The notes: a model not told the origin generated them from the letters alone. A DNA stretch of 64,000 nucleotides from Nitrospirales bacterium (GCA_020027205.1 JAHRAQ010000009.1:1-64000); one strand, 5' to 3'; positions 53,975 through 63,878 are shown, numbered from the stretch's first letter. Made by a program: numbers and translations.

Positions 53975-55285
53975 TTACGACGGGCGCAGGTCACGGAAGA
54001 CGTTCCAAGTCTTGATCAATTCAATCGCCTTTTGGAGTTGCGCGTCGCGGGCCATGAGCGCGGCTTCGCGGTCGGGTTGGTCGGCGGCCTTATCGCCGTC
54101 CGGCCCGTTGGCCGGCGCGACGCCGGCATTCTGTTCGCGCGACGGCGTCGCGACCGCATCGGCGTCCCGGTTCACGGCCTCTATCTTGCGCGCTTCCACC
54201 ACGATGTCCGGTTTCACGCCCACGTCATGGATGGATTTTCCGCTCGGCGTATAGTACCGGGCCGTCGTCAGCCGAAGCCCCGACCCGTCCGACAACGGAA
54301 GAATCGTCTGCACCGACCCTTTGCCGAAGGTGGTCTTCCCGACGATGACGGCTTTTTCCCAGTCCTGCATCGCGGCCGCCACGATTTCCGAGGCGCTGGC
54401 CGACCCGTGGTTCACCAGGATAATCACGGGATAGGCGGGAGTCTCCGTCGCCAAACGGGTGTGGTATTCATCTTCCTTGCCGTCCCGTCCCTTGATGGAC
54501 ACGACCAGGGTGTCGGCGTCCAGAAATTGATCGGAGACCCCGACCGCGGCGGACAACAGCCCCCCAGGATTATTGCGCAAATCCACCACCAGCCCCCGGA
54601 GGTCTTTCTCGCGCAACGCCGCCAGTTCGCGGCCCAGGTCGTCGGGCGTCGATTCCTGGAACTGCGAAATCCTGACGTACCCGACCCGGTCGTCAATGAT
54701 CCGCGACCGGACGCTGTGAATCTTGATGATGTCCCGGACCACGGTGAACATCAGCGGCTCCGGGGCGCCTTCCCGCTCCACCGTGATCGTGACCCGCGTC
54801 CCCTTCGGCCCGCGCATCCGCCGCACCGCCTCCATCAGCGTGAGGTCTTTCATCGGTTCATCATCAACCTTCGAGATCACGTCGCCGGCTTCAATCCCCG
54901 CCTGATGCGCGGGCGTCCCTTCGATGGGCGCAATCACGGTGATGCGATGATTCTTCATCCCGATCTGAATACCCAGGCCCCCGAAGGCGCCCTTGGTTTC
55001 CACCTGCATTTCCCGGTACATGTCCGGGGTCATGTACGAGGAATGCGGGTCCAGCGTTTTGAGCAGCCCGCGCACGGCCCCATGCACAAGGTCTTTGGTC
55101 TCCAGCGTTTCCACGTAATGTTTCCGCACCTGCGTCAGGACCTCCGCGAAAATTTTGAGATCCTCGTAGGATTCCTTGGCGTAGCCCGTTTTCTCCACGC
55201 CCTTCCCGGCCAGCAACCCCAGCACGAGCGCCCCCATCACCAGAAACCCCCACCCCCATGGACGTGCCGAACGTTCCTTTTCCAT
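53975..55285 (-). CDS. ctpA: S41-family carboxy-terminal processing protease
   Basis: The product has 436 residues from ATG 55285. N-terminal signal-anchor (PWGWGFLVMGALVLGLLAGKG). PDZ domain (GAFGGLGIQIGMKNHRITVIAPIEGTPAHQAGIEAGDVISKVD), then the catalytic core with Ser in NHGSASASEIVAAA and Lys in GKTTFGKGSVQTIL. It trims or degrades periplasmic proteins; in Gram-negatives such proteases control cell-wall hydrolases, which fits its place after envC and ftsEX. A charged C-terminal tail is present. Confidence 0.95.
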   Translation of the reverse strand: MEKERSARPWGWGFLVMGALVLGLLAGKGVEKTGYAKESYEDLKIFAEVLTQVRKHYVETLETKDLVHGAVRGLLKTLDPHSSYMTPDMYREMQVETKGAFGGLGIQIGMKNHRITVIAPIEGTPAHQAGIEAGDVISKVDDEPMKDLTLMEAVRRMRGPKGTRVTITVEREGAPEPLMFTVVRDIIKIHSVRSRIIDDRVGYVRISQFQESTPDDLGRELAALREKDLRGLVVDLRNNPGGLLSAAVGVSDQFLDADTLVVSIKGRDGKEDEYHTRLATETPAYPVIILVNHGSASASEIVAAAMQDWEKAVIVGKTTFGKGSVQTILPLSDGSGLRLTTARYYTPSGKSIHDVGVKPDIVVEARKIEAVNRDADAVATPSREQNAGVAPANGPDGDKAADQPDREAALMARDAQLQKAIELIKTWNVFRDLRPS

Positions 55286-55380
55286 CGTGGTATCCTGACT
55301 CCTTGAAAAGGCGGCCCCCATCGGCCGCCATCCCGTCGCGCGCCCCGCCCGCGTGTCACACCGGCGCGGCGTTCAGACGC

Positions 55381-56556
55381 TCATCGTTTGGCGAACCACC
55401 CCAGGGGGTTCACCGGTTTGGTGCCCTTCCGCAACTCAAAATACAGCACCACGCGGTCGGTCAACCCGGACGATCCGGCTTCTCCAAGCACCGCGCCACG
55501 GGCCACCGCTTCTCCTTTTTTGACCAGCAACCTGGAGGCATGGGCGTACAACGTGAAGTAATTCGCGCCGTGCTCCAGAATCACGACCAGTCCATAGCCT
55601 TTGAGCCAATCCGCATACACCACGTCCCCGTCCGACACGGCCTGAATGGCCGTGCCTTCGCTCGTGGCGATTTCAATTCCCTTCTTCTCCACGTAGGTGT
55701 CGAACGTCGGATGCTTCTGCCGCCCGAAGGCCCCCACCAGACGGCCTTCGGCGGGCCACAGCAACGCGCCTTTTCGAAACGCGCCCGACGCGCGTGTTCC
55801 GGGAGCCGCGTCGGGCACGCGCCCCCGCTGCTGCAAGGCCTCAAGCAGGGATTCTTTCCGGTTTTCAGATTGCCGGAGCGTGGCCAGTTTGGCCTCGTGG
55901 GATTGCGTCTGTTTCGCCACGCCGGCCAGGACGATCTTTTTTTCGGACTTGACGGTTTTGATCGACCGCATTTTTTTGTCGGCGCGGCCCTTCTCCTTCA
56001 CCAGAGTGTCACGCGCCTTCCCGTGTCGCGCGCGCAACGATTTGAGGCGTGTCATGTCGCGCCGGTGCGCGTCAAGTTCCCGGCGTTCCCATGCGACCAG
56101 CGTGGACAGATACAGGAGGCGGCGTTGAAACTGCGCGTAGGAATCCGCCGCCAGCAACGGGCGAACCCGGCCGGCGCGGCCTTCCATGTGGAGCCGCCGC
56201 AACCGGGCCGCCAGCATGGCCTTCCGCTCGTTCATCCTCGACCGCAGGACGGACTCCTGCGCGCGGAGGGTTTCCATGGTCCGGTCCAGCCGTTTGATGT
56301 TCCGCGTGATGACGGTGGCTTCGCCGCGCTTTTTGTGCAGCCGGCGATCAAGACGCTCAATGGCTTGCAGGACGTTGCCGTGTTTTTTCCGTGACTGATC
56401 GCGCCGGTGCCGGGTGGTCTCAATCGTCTGCTTCAACCGGTCAAGCGTGTCCCTGGCCTTGTCGATTTTTTCCTGAAGCGGCCCCGCCGGGGACGGGGTG
56501 ACGGCCGCAAGGCCGGCCGACAGCGCCACCGCCGCCGCGATTGCAACGTGTTTCAT
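55381..56556 (-). CDS. envC: Murein hydrolase activator, EnvC-like
   Basis: The product has 391 residues from ATG 56556, overlapping the ftsX stop (ATGA). Signal peptide, then about 200 residues of coiled coil (EKIDKARDTLDRLKQTIETTRHRRDQSRKKHGNVLQ ...), then a LytM domain in which metal ligands are replaced: KKGIEIATSEGT where active enzymes have HxGxD, and YFELRKG where they have HLHxE. That degenerate state is characteristic of EnvC, which activates amidases rather than cutting peptidoglycan. It is coupled with FtsEX, its known membrane partner. Confidence 0.92.
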   Translation of the reverse strand: MKHVAIAAAVALSAGLAAVTPSPAGPLQEKIDKARDTLDRLKQTIETTRHRRDQSRKKHGNVLQAIERLDRRLHKKRGEATVITRNIKRLDRTMETLRAQESVLRSRMNERKAMLAARLRRLHMEGRAGRVRPLLAADSYAQFQRRLLYLSTLVAWERRELDAHRRDMTRLKSLRARHGKARDTLVKEKGRADKKMRSIKTVKSEKKIVLAGVAKQTQSHEAKLATLRQSENRKESLLEALQQRGRVPDAAPGTRASGAFRKGALLWPAEGRLVGAFGRQKHPTFDTYVEKKGIEIATSEGTAIQAVSDGDVVYADWLKGYGLVVILEHGANYFTLYAHASRLLVKKGEAVARGAVLGEAGSSGLTDRVVLYFELRKGTKPVNPLGWFAKR

Positions 56557-57455
56557 CCCTGCCTCGTTTTGATCAGCCCCATGATCGAGAACACGCTGCC
56601 CCCGCACCCCAACGCCATGCCGGCCAGCACCAACAACAGAGACACCGGGTCGGGGAAAAACGTCAAAATCCGCTCCAGCCCGTCAAACCAGCCCGACGCA
56701 TACAGTTCAAACCGCAGGAATTCAAACGCGCCTTTCAGCAGCGCCAGGGCCAGCCCGCCGCCCACGGCGCCCAGCATGGCGCCCTCAATCACATGGGGCA
56801 CCGCGATAAATCTCCCCGTGGCGCCGATCAGCCGGAGGATTTCAATTTCCTCCCTCCGGGCCTGCAGGGACAAATGGACCGTGTTCCCGACAATTGTCAC
56901 CGTGGCCACGGCCAGAATCACCCCGATCACCACGGCGCCGAATTCAAAATAACTGACCACCAAGGCCAGCGTGTCGATCCAGTCCTGATGATACCGCACA
57001 TGCGCCACGCCCGGAAACCCCTCGACGCGTTCCGCGAACGCGCTCACGGATTCGGGGGTCTGAAACCCGGGGGACACCGTGACGACAAACGACACGGGCA
57101 GCGGGTTGTCCCCCATCTCGCCCAGAAACAGGGCGTCGTCCGGGAAGGCGTCGCGAAACTCCCGAAGCGCCTGCGCCTTCGACACCACGCTGACCGTCAC
57201 GGCGGCCGGTTCCTCCCGGAGACGCCGCCGCACCTCGGCCACCGTCTGTTCCGGCGCGTCGGGATTCAGATAGACGACCACGTCAATGCCGCGCTGCAAA
57301 CTGCCGGCCAGATTGTGGAGGTTCAGGTACAACAACAGAAACACCCCGAAGCAGGCGAGGGCGAACGCGGTGGTGACAATGCCGATCGCCACGCTGCCCC
57401 GGTACACGCGAAGATTGGTCAGGGCTTCCCGCACCAGATACCAGGCCCGCATCAT
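56553..57455 (-). CDS. ftsX: Cell-division permease FtsX
   Basis: The product has 300 residues. Four helices: one near 20-45 (AIGIVTTAFALACFGVFLLLYLNL), then an extracytoplasmic loop (VVVYLNPDAPEQTVAEVRRRLREEP ...), and three at about 168-195, 220-245 and 270-290. LQARREEIEILRLIGATGRFI is the FtsX/MacB-type coupling segment. It transmits FtsE ATPase action to EnvC across the membrane. Overlaps ftsE and envC by four bases each. Confidence 0.95.
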   Translation of the reverse strand: MMRAWYLVREALTNLRVYRGSVAIGIVTTAFALACFGVFLLLYLNLHNLAGSLQRGIDVVVYLNPDAPEQTVAEVRRRLREEPAAVTVSVVSKAQALREFRDAFPDDALFLGEMGDNPLPVSFVVTVSPGFQTPESVSAFAERVEGFPGVAHVRYHQDWIDTLALVVSYFEFGAVVIGVILAVATVTIVGNTVHLSLQARREEIEILRLIGATGRFIAVPHVIEGAMLGAVGGGLALALLKGAFEFLRFELYASGWFDGLERILTFFPDPVSLLLVLAGMALGCGGSVFSIMGLIKTRQG

Positions 57456-58129
57456 GCCGCCCCCGCGCGCGCGTCGGAGTCGGACACAATCCGCCCCGCG
57501 CGCAGATGCAGCACCCGCCCCTGCATCTGCGCCATCACGCGCTGATTGTGCGTGGCCAGCAGCACCGTCGTGCCCTGCGCGTGAATCGTTCGAAGCAACG
57601 CCGCGATTTCATCCGCCAGGGCCTCGTCCAGATTGCCCGTCGGTTCGTCGGCCAGCAACAGCACGGGGCGGTTCACAATGGCCCGCGCGATACAGACGCG
57701 CTGCTGCTCGCCGGCCGACAGGGCGCCGGCGCGCACCGCCTGTTTGTGCTCGACGCCGACCGCCTTCAAACTCGCGCCCACGCGCTTCCGCGCTTCGCGC
57801 CGTTTCACGCCTTGAATAATGAGGGGCAGGACCACGTTGTCATACACGGTTTTCTGCGGGAGCAACTGAAAGTTCTGCGGCACAAACCCCATGGTGCGGC
57901 GCAGGTAGGGAATGTCGACGCCGCGCAACCGGGCCACGTTGCGGTTCTGCACAAGAATCTGCCCTTCGTCCGGCACCTCCGCGCCGAAAATAACCCGGAG
58001 CAGCGTGGTCTTCCCCGCGCCGCTCGGCCCGGCCAGGATGACTTTTTCCCCTTTGTCGATGTGAAACGTCACGTCATGCAGCGCCGAACAGCGGCCATAG
58101 AATTTGGAGACGTGAAACAAACGAATCAT
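57452..58129 (-). CDS. ftsE: Cell-division ATP-binding protein FtsE
   Basis: The product has 225 residues from ATG 58129 (MIRLFHVSKFYGRCSALHDVTFHI). Walker A GPSGAGKTTLLR, Q-loop FVPQNFQLLPQKTVYDNV, signature LSAGEQQRVCIARAI, Walker B LLLADEPTGNLD, and H-loop LLATHNQ. It works with FtsX at the divisome. The spacing of 60 bases after yraN leaves open whether it is read from the rpsP operon. Confidence 0.95.
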   Translation of the reverse strand: MIRLFHVSKFYGRCSALHDVTFHIDKGEKVILAGPSGAGKTTLLRVIFGAEVPDEGQILVQNRNVARLRGVDIPYLRRTMGFVPQNFQLLPQKTVYDNVVLPLIIQGVKRREARKRVGASLKAVGVEHKQAVRAGALSAGEQQRVCIARAIVNRPVLLLADEPTGNLDEALADEIAALLRTIHAQGTTVLLATHNQRVMAQMQGRVLHLRAGRIVSDSDARAGAA

Positions 58130-58189
58130 GGGGACCACCGCTCACCGGGCCGTACCGCTCACCGGGCATCCCGGCGGCGCGCCGGGCCG

Positions 58190-58576
58190 CTACCAGCGCA
58201 AATCATCGCCGGACACCTCAAACGCATGTTCAATGTGTTCCAGAATCGGCGCGCCGGGCGCCGCGGCGTGATACAAGAGCACGTCAAACCGGCACGGATG
58301 ATGTTCCAGGTGATGCTCCGCCAGGTATTGCGCGGCCAACTGCACAAGTTGCCGCTCCTTGCGCGCCGTCACCGCATGGGACGCGCCGCCGTAGCGCCCC
58401 GTGCGGCGCGCCTTGACCTCGACAAAAATCAGCGTCTCCCCGCGCCGGGCGACAATGTCCAGTTCGCCCCGTCCGACGCGGAGGTTGCGGTCCAGAATCG
58501 TATAGCCTTTCCGGCGAAGAAAACGCGCGGCGGTGGCTTCGGCTTCCCTGCCGAGATGTTGCGCGGCGAGACTCAT
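58190..58576 (-). CDS. YraN-family (UPF0102) nuclease-fold protein
   Basis: The product has 128 residues from ATG 58576, overlapping the rnhB stop by four bases. LGREAEATAARFLRRKGYTILDRNLRVGRGELDIVARRGETLIFVEVKAR keeps the E ... ExD ... ExK pattern of restriction-endonuclease-like folds. The family commonly sits next to rnhB, but its role is uncertain. Confidence 0.93.
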   Translation of the reverse strand: MSLAAQHLGREAEATAARFLRRKGYTILDRNLRVGRGELDIVARRGETLIFVEVKARRTGRYGGASHAVTARKERQLVQLAAQYLAEHHLEHHPCRFDVLLYHAAAPGAPILEHIEHAFEVSGDDLRW

Positions 58577-59235
58577 GCCTCTTCCCGGCGCCCCTCCAGA
58601 CACCGCCGCACCGGCCCGAAAGCGCGCCGGTGCACCGGGCCGGGGCCGAATCTCCGGAGCAGTTGGAGATGTTCCGACGTGGGATACCCTTTGTGGCGGT
58701 GGAACTGATACCGGGGGTCGCAGTGATGATAGGCGCGCATCATACGGTCACGAAACACCTTGGCCAGAATGGACGCCGCCGCAATGGAACAGGACAGCCG
58801 GTCGCCCTGAATCACGGACCGGGACGGAATGGCGCCGTCGGCGCCGAGCGGGCCGTCAATCAACAGGAAATCAGGCGCGACGGCCAGTTGCGCGACGGCC
58901 CGCCGCCACGCCAGCCGGGTCGCCCGCAGAATGTTCAGCGCGTCGATTTCGGCGGCCGACGCCATGCCGATGCCCCAGGCGCACGCGCGTTGCGTGATGA
59001 CGGCAAAGAGGGTCTCGCGGTCGGCCGGCGTCACGCGCTTGGAATCATCAAGCCCCGGCCACGCGCCCCGGCGGGGCAGCATCACCGCCGCGGCCACCAC
59101 CGGGCCGGCCAGGGGGCCGCGTCCGGCCTCGTCCACGCCGGCCACGCGCCGATACCCGCAGGCGCGCGCGTCCTCTTCAAACGCCCGTGTCGGCCCGGAC
59201 GCTCCCGCCTCACCGGTGTCACGCGCCGCGCCCAC
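58573..59235 (-). CDS. rnhB: Ribonuclease HII
   Basis: The product has 220 residues from GTG 59235; the family core begins with VAGVDEAGRGPLAGPVVAAAVML, with Asp-Glu of the active site. SKRVTPADRETLFAVI, LLIDGPL (Asp) and HHCDPRYQFHRHKGYPTSEHLQLL complete it. It removes ribonucleotides from DNA and RNA primers. The start is not fixed by a clear ribosome site. Confidence 0.95.
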   Translation of the reverse strand: MGAARDTGEAGASGPTRAFEEDARACGYRRVAGVDEAGRGPLAGPVVAAAVMLPRRGAWPGLDDSKRVTPADRETLFAVITQRACAWGIGMASAAEIDALNILRATRLAWRRAVAQLAVAPDFLLIDGPLGADGAIPSRSVIQGDRLSCSIAAASILAKVFRDRMMRAYHHCDPRYQFHRHKGYPTSEHLQLLRRFGPGPVHRRAFGPVRRCLEGRREEA

Positions 59236-59250
59236 GCGACCAACGGCACG

Positions 59251-59664
59251 TCACGCCGGGTCGGCCGGCGCGGCGGTCTTTGCGGCCGGCGCGGCTTTCG
59301 CAGACCCGGGCGAGATTCGGGAAAACTCCCGTTCGGCGACCTTGGCGTGTTTCCCTTTTTTCTCCCGAAGATAGTACAACTTGGCCCGCCGCACCTTCCC
59401 CTTGCGCGCCACGTCGATCTTCGCAATGCTGGGAGAATGCACGGGAAACACCCGCTCCACCCCCACGCCGTAGGAAATTTTCCGCACGGTGAACGTCTCG
59501 TTGCGCTGCCGGCCTTTGCGGGCCAGCACTACGCCCTCGAAAATCTGGACCCGTTCTTTTTCGCCCTCGATCACTTTTACATGCACACGCACCGTGTCCC
59601 CGATGGCGAAATCCGGGACGGCGTTGGCCGGAAAGGTGCTCTCAAGTTCCTGAAGCCGATTCAT
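59251..59664 (-). CDS. rplS: Ribosomal protein L19
   Basis: The product has 137 residues from ATG 59664, overlapping the trmD stop (ATGA). [91 protein letters not shown] is typical L19. A low-complexity Ala/Pro/Lys tail of about 20 residues extends beyond the usual end. Confidence 0.97.
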   Translation of the reverse strand: MNRLQELESTFPANAVPDFAIGDTVRVHVKVIEGEKERVQIFEGVVLARKGRQRNETFTVRKISYGVGVERVFPVHSPSIAKIDVARKGKVRRAKLYYLREKKGKHAKVAEREFSRISPGSAKAAPAAKTAAPADPA

Positions 59665-60434
59665 GACGACACTCCTCCCTCGCGCACGGACGTTTGTGAT
59701 TCGCCGTCCCGTACCATATCCGACAACCAAGTCCGGTCTTCCCCGGTCAGCGGCGCGGCCCGCAGCAAATCGGGGCGTTTGGCGTAGGTGTTCCGCAGGG
59801 CTGCTTTGCGGCGCCACCGTTGAATCGCCGCATGATTGCCCGACAGCAGCACCTCGGGCACCCGGTAGCCGCGCACCGTCGGGGGCCTGGTGTAATGGGG
59901 AAAATCCAGCAACGGCCCGGCAAAAGATTCCTCGTCCACCGACGCGGGGTCCCCCACCACGCCGGGCACCAGGCGAACCGCCGCGTCAATCATCACCAGG
60001 GCCGACAACTCCCCGCCCGTCAGCACATAATCCCCAAGGGACAGTTCTTCCGGCTCCAGACGGCTCGTCACCCGCTCGTCGATGCCTTCGTAATGTCCGC
60101 AGATCCAGACCAGTTGCCGGGAGTCGAGACTCAATTCCCTGGCCAGTTGTTGCGTAAAAGGCGTCCCCTGCGGCGACGGCATGATCAGCCTCATGCGGCC
60201 GCGCTCCACGCCCAGGGCGTCAATCGCCCGGAAAATCGGCTCGGCTTTCATCACCATGCCCGCCCCGCCGCCGTAGGGCGTGTCATCGGCCACCCGATGC
60301 CGCCCCTCGCTGAAGTCACGAAGATTATGGACTCGAATCGACGCCAGCCCCTTGGCCTGCGCGCGGCCCACAATGGAGGACGACACCACGTGCTCCACCA
60401 TGTCGGGAAACAGCGTCAACAGATCACACCGCAT
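59661..60434 (-). CDS. trmD: tRNA (guanine-N1)-methyltransferase
   Basis: The product has 257 residues from ATG 60434 ([29 protein letters not shown]); a GTG two codons upstream is possible. Motifs: [71 protein letters not shown], and the [14 protein letters not shown]-terminus. It methylates G37 of tRNAs using SAM through a trefoil knot. Confidence 0.97.
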   Translation of the reverse strand: MRCDLLTLFPDMVEHVVSSSIVGRAQAKGLASIRVHNLRDFSEGRHRVADDTPYGGGAGMVMKAEPIFRAIDALGVERGRMRLIMPSPQGTPFTQQLARELSLDSRQLVWICGHYEGIDERVTSRLEPEELSLGDYVLTGGELSALVMIDAAVRLVPGVVGDPASVDEESFAGPLLDFPHYTRPPTVRGYRVPEVLLSGNHAAIQRWRRKAALRNTYAKRPDLLRAAPLTGEDRTWLSDMVRDGESQTSVREGGVSS

Positions 60435-60951
60435 CGTCACCCACCCATTCCGCCGTTCGTGCCACGGTCATGACGCCGGCGCCGACGTCCACGCGGGAAA
60501 TCCATTTGCGCAGCGCGGGCAGGAGATATTCCCTGCCGTGGCCGCGAATCACCAGCACGTGCCGGTGCGGCACGTCCACCACCTCTTCCACCGTTCCCAG
60601 CACGCGGCCCGACTCGTCCCGCACCGTCAGCCCGATCAACTCAAATTGATAATGATGGCCTTCGGGGGCGGGCGGCACGTCCGCCTCGGGAATTTTCATC
60701 CAGGCGCCGCTGTAATCCCGCGCCTCCTCCGGCGTGGAGAAGGTCGAAAAACGCACGAGATACAAACGGCCGTCCGTTCGAACGTCGGTCACCTTCGCCG
60801 CCAGGGTGTTCCCCGCCGGCGACTCCAGCGTCACGTCCCGCAGCGTCTCGAACCGGCGCGGCACGTCGGTGAGCGGCCGCACCCGCACCAGCCCCCGGAC
60901 CCCGAACGGTTTCCCCAGTCGCCCCACCACCACCATGCGTTCCGCAGACAT
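60424..60951 (-). CDS. rimM: Ribosome maturation factor RimM
   Basis: The product has 175 residues from ATG 60951 (MSAERMVVVGRLGKPFGVRGLVRVRPLTDVPRRF). The PRC-barrel half (YQFELIGLTVRDESGRVLGTVEEVVDVPHRHVLVIRGHGREYLLPALRKWISRVDVG) is complete. It assists 30S head assembly. The KH-domain gene that often stands between rpsP and rimM is absent; the 116-bp gap holds no gene. Confidence 0.96.
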   Translation of the reverse strand: MSAERMVVVGRLGKPFGVRGLVRVRPLTDVPRRFETLRDVTLESPAGNTLAAKVTDVRTDGRLYLVRFSTFSTPEEARDYSGAWMKIPEADVPPAPEGHHYQFELIGLTVRDESGRVLGTVEEVVDVPHRHVLVIRGHGREYLLPALRKWISRVDVGAGVMTVARTAEWVGDDAV

Positions 60952-61067
60952 CGCCGCGTCCTCTTCGTTGCCCTGTGCCGGAATCATCACCGATGGATGG
61001 GGGCATCCGCTCACCGCGCGCGCCGCCGCCACACCGGAGGCGCCCCACCACGAACCGGGCGCGGTGT

Positions 61068-61346
61068 TCAGGCGTTCGCCGGCTTTTTCGATGCTTCGAA
61101 CGCCGCCCAAATACCGGCCCGCCGAAGGAGCGTTCGAACCGTCACCGACGGCTGCGCGCCTTTCCGAAGCCAGTCCAGAACGCGGTCCGATTTCAACGTG
61201 GTGACCGCCGGGTCTTTCAACGGATCATGCGTGCCCAGAATCTCAAGATATTTCCCGTCTCGGGGCGCCCGGGAATCCACCGCAATGACCCGGTAAAACG
61301 GCCGTTTGTGCCGCCCCCCACGGGTTAACCGCAAATGTACCGCCAC
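61068..61346 (-). CDS. rpsP: Ribosomal protein S16
   Basis: The product has 92 residues from GTG 61346, with AGGAGG about ten bases upstream. VHLRLTRGGRHKRPFYRVIAVDSRAPRDGKYLEILGTHDPL and VLDWLRKGAQPSVTVRTLLRRAGIW are typical. It is the first gene of the rpsP-rimM-trmD-rplS-rnhB-yraN operon. Confidence 0.97.
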   Translation of the reverse strand: MAVHLRLTRGGRHKRPFYRVIAVDSRAPRDGKYLEILGTHDPLKDPAVTTLKSDRVLDWLRKGAQPSVTVRTLLRRAGIWAAFEASKKPANA

Positions 61347-61403
61347 AACTGTCCCCCTCCTGTTACGTCACCCTGCAAAGCCGGATGGCCCCGACGACCG
61401 CGC

Positions 61404-61434
61404 ACTATACTTGGTTTCCGCGTGGAAAGAAACC
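61404..61434 (-). promoter_or_regulatory. -10 box and inverted repeat upstream of rpsP
   Basis: On the minus strand a TATAGT -10 is preceded by GGTTTC-N10-GAAACC, a perfect inverted repeat covering the -35 area. The -35 itself is poor, so an activator or regulator may be involved. Confidence 0.45.
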
Positions 61435-61456
61435 CTCGCGGGATTGCCGGCGCGCC

Positions 61457-63769
61457 TCAACCCGCCCTGACCGCCTCGCCGCGACGGGCATCGTCCCGCC
61501 GCGCCGCCAGCCACAGCCGCCCCAGAAACAGCAGCAGCAACACCGCCCCCAGGCCGAACACCACGTCGCCCGGCACGCGAATCCAGACCAGCGTTTCCAT
61601 CCAGAAGGAATGCATGAACTCCGCCGATCTGGCATGCCAGTAGCCGTCCGAGAACGCCCGGTGAGCCTGCATGAGTCCCTGCGGCAGCAGAGAACAACAG
61701 ACCATCAGCGCCAGCCCGCCGTTGAACAGCCAGAACACCCACCGAACCATGGCGTCCGACCAGCCGGGATTGGTCAACTCCAACCCGCGCATACAGAACA
61801 GCAGGAGGCCGATGCCCAGCATCCCGTACACCCCGAACAACGCGGCATGACCATGCGTCGGCGTGAGCATCAGCCCCTGCATGTAATAGAGAGCCAGCGG
61901 CGGATTAATGAGAAAGCCCAGCACGCCGGCGCCGAAAAGATTCCAGAACGCCACGGCGAGAAAAAACAGCAATGGCATATGGTAGCGTTGCATCCACGGG
62001 GCATGTCGCTCGATGCGCCAGTGGTCGTAGGCGTCAAAGGCAATCAGGGCGAGGGGCACGACCTCCAGCGCCGAGAACACCGCGCCCAGCGCCAGCACGA
62101 CCGGCGGCGTGCCGGAAAAATAAAGATGATGAAAGGTGCCCAGGACGCCGCCGCCCAGAAAAATCATCGCGCTGAACATCGCGTAGATGGCGGCGCTGTG
62201 GGGATTGAGCAGCCGCAGATAAACAAAAATCCACGCGATCCACGCGGTGGCGAACACTTCGAACACGCCCTCGACCCACAGATGCACCACCCACCAACGC
62301 CAGTACTCGGCGATGGTCAGCGCCGTCGTGCGCCCCCAGAACAGCCCGGCGCCGTACAGCAGCCCCACCGAAGCCGTGGCCAGCAACAACAGGGTCAGGA
62401 GCGTGGTGTCGCCGTGCCTGTTCCGAATGGCCGGGAGCAGGCCGCGCCCCATCAGGAACACCCAGAACAGCAGGCCGGCGAAGAGCAGAATCTGCCACAG
62501 GCGGCCCAGGTCAAGATATTCATAGCCCTGATGCCCGACCCAGAAATTGATGACCGGGTCGGAAATATGCCCCTGCACGGCCGCCCATTCCCCGGCCATC
62601 GATCCCACCGTGACGACGACCAGGGCCGCCCACAGGAGGTTGACCAGCGCGCATTGCCCGCGCGGCTCGCGCCGGGCCAGCAGAGGAACGATATACAGCC
62701 CGGCGGCCAGCCAGGCGACGGCAATCCACGTGATGGCCAGTTGCGTATGCCAGGTGCGGGTCAGCGCGTAAGGCACATACTGGGCCAGCGGCAACCCGTA
62801 GAAATGTTGGCCTTCGACCGCGTAATGCGCGGTGACGGCGCCCAGAAAAATTTGCAGCCCGAGCAGCACGGCCACCAGATAGAAAAACTTTCTGGTCGCA
62901 TGCATGGACGGCGTCGGCCGGTCGTCGTCGAGCGGATTGTGCGCGCCATACCCCTGCACGGGTACCTGTTCGCGTTGCCAGACGTCGCGCTGGCGGTTGA
63001 AAAACCACGCCAGCCACCCGATGCCGGCGATGAGCAGCACGATGCTGACGAACGTCCACAGGAAGGCGTCGGCGGTCGGCCCGTTGTCGATGAGCGGCTC
63101 GAACGGCCAGTTACTCGTGTAACTGCTGTCCCCGCCGGGCCGGGTGGCCGTCGCCGCCCAGGCCGTCCACCAGAAAAACGCGGCCAGCGCGTTCAGGTCT
63201 TCGCGCGGAAGCGGCGTGCCGAACGGGATGCGCGGAATCGCATAGGCTTCGCGCAGCGCCTCGAACGGCGCCCCGGTCTCCGCGCCGAACAGATTGGCAT
63301 AATACGCCATGGTCTCGCGCATGGCGGCGGCGCGCTCGGCGCCGACGGTGATGACGCCGGTCTCCGGGCGCCAGGTGTTGCGCCGCATCTCGGCGCCGAG
63401 TTCGGCCCGCAACGCCGCCCGCTCCCCCTCGCCCAGACGTTCGTACTCGCCCCCCGCGCGCCGGTTGAGCATCGCCAGCGACTCCCGATGCAGTTGGTCG
63501 GCGGTCCAGTCGGGGGCCAGATAGCCGCCGTGTCCCCAGACGGATCCCAGTTGCATCCCGCCCAGAAGGCGCCAGACGTCCATGCCGCGCTGAATCGTTT
63601 GACCATCGAACAGCGTCCGCCCGTCGGCATCGACCACCGCGCGCGGCATCGGCGGCGACTCCTGATAGAGGCGCCCCCCCACCGCCAGCAGGACGGCAAA
63701 GGAGGCCGCCAGCGACAGGCCGAACATCAGCCACAGCCGTTTGATGGTAAAGACCGTGCGATAATCCAT
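61457..63769 (-). CDS. norZ: Quinol-dependent nitric oxide reductase
   Basis: The product has 770 residues, the length of fused single-subunit qNOR. One N-terminal helix and a periplasmic domain of about 220 residues (RTLFDGQTIQRGMDVWRLLGGMQLGSVWGHGGYLAPDW) precede about 13 helices. Heme and FeB ligands are kept: TRTWHTQLAITW, VVHLWVEGVFEVFA, GTFHHLYFSGTP and TPTHGHAALFG. The quinol-site pair His and Glu in AHYAVEGQHFYG is present, so it is reductase-like rather than NO dismutase. It reduces NO to N2O, for detoxification or partial denitrification. Confidence 0.95.
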   Translation of the reverse strand: MDYRTVFTIKRLWLMFGLSLAASFAVLLAVGGRLYQESPPMPRAVVDADGRTLFDGQTIQRGMDVWRLLGGMQLGSVWGHGGYLAPDWTADQLHRESLAMLNRRAGGEYERLGEGERAALRAELGAEMRRNTWRPETGVITVGAERAAAMRETMAYYANLFGAETGAPFEALREAYAIPRIPFGTPLPREDLNALAAFFWWTAWAATATRPGGDSSYTSNWPFEPLIDNGPTADAFLWTFVSIVLLIAGIGWLAWFFNRQRDVWQREQVPVQGYGAHNPLDDDRPTPSMHATRKFFYLVAVLLGLQIFLGAVTAHYAVEGQHFYGLPLAQYVPYALTRTWHTQLAITWIAVAWLAAGLYIVPLLARREPRGQCALVNLLWAALVVVTVGSMAGEWAAVQGHISDPVINFWVGHQGYEYLDLGRLWQILLFAGLLFWVFLMGRGLLPAIRNRHGDTTLLTLLLLATASVGLLYGAGLFWGRTTALTIAEYWRWWVVHLWVEGVFEVFATAWIAWIFVYLRLLNPHSAAIYAMFSAMIFLGGGVLGTFHHLYFSGTPPVVLALGAVFSALEVVPLALIAFDAYDHWRIERHAPWMQRYHMPLLFFLAVAFWNLFGAGVLGFLINPPLALYYMQGLMLTPTHGHAALFGVYGMLGIGLLLFCMRGLELTNPGWSDAMVRWVFWLFNGGLALMVCCSLLPQGLMQAHRAFSDGYWHARSAEFMHSFWMETLVWIRVPGDVVFGLGAVLLLLFLGRLWLAARRDDARRGEAVRAG

Positions 63770-63848
63770 GACGCGATGTTTCCCCTGGATTCGACCGCGC
63801 GGCGCGCGCGGCCCCGGCGGAGAAACCCGGACGCGGCAACGAGCGCGC

Positions 63849-63878
63849 AGTCTACTGGCGGCGCCGAAACGCTGTCAA
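63849..63878 (-). promoter_or_regulatory. Promoter of the qNOR gene
   Basis: On the minus strand: a perfect TTGACA, 18-bp spacer, TAGACT, about 80 bases upstream of the ATG. No NsrR- or FNR-like palindrome was found near it. Confidence 0.65.

Noticed and set aside
61457-63769. The qNOR gene as a nitric oxide dismutase (NOD)
   Set aside because: NODs have substitutions in the quinol-site His/Glu pair and in a FeB His. Here AHYAVEG and GTFHHLYF keep all of them, so it reads as an ordinary quinol-dependent NO reductase.
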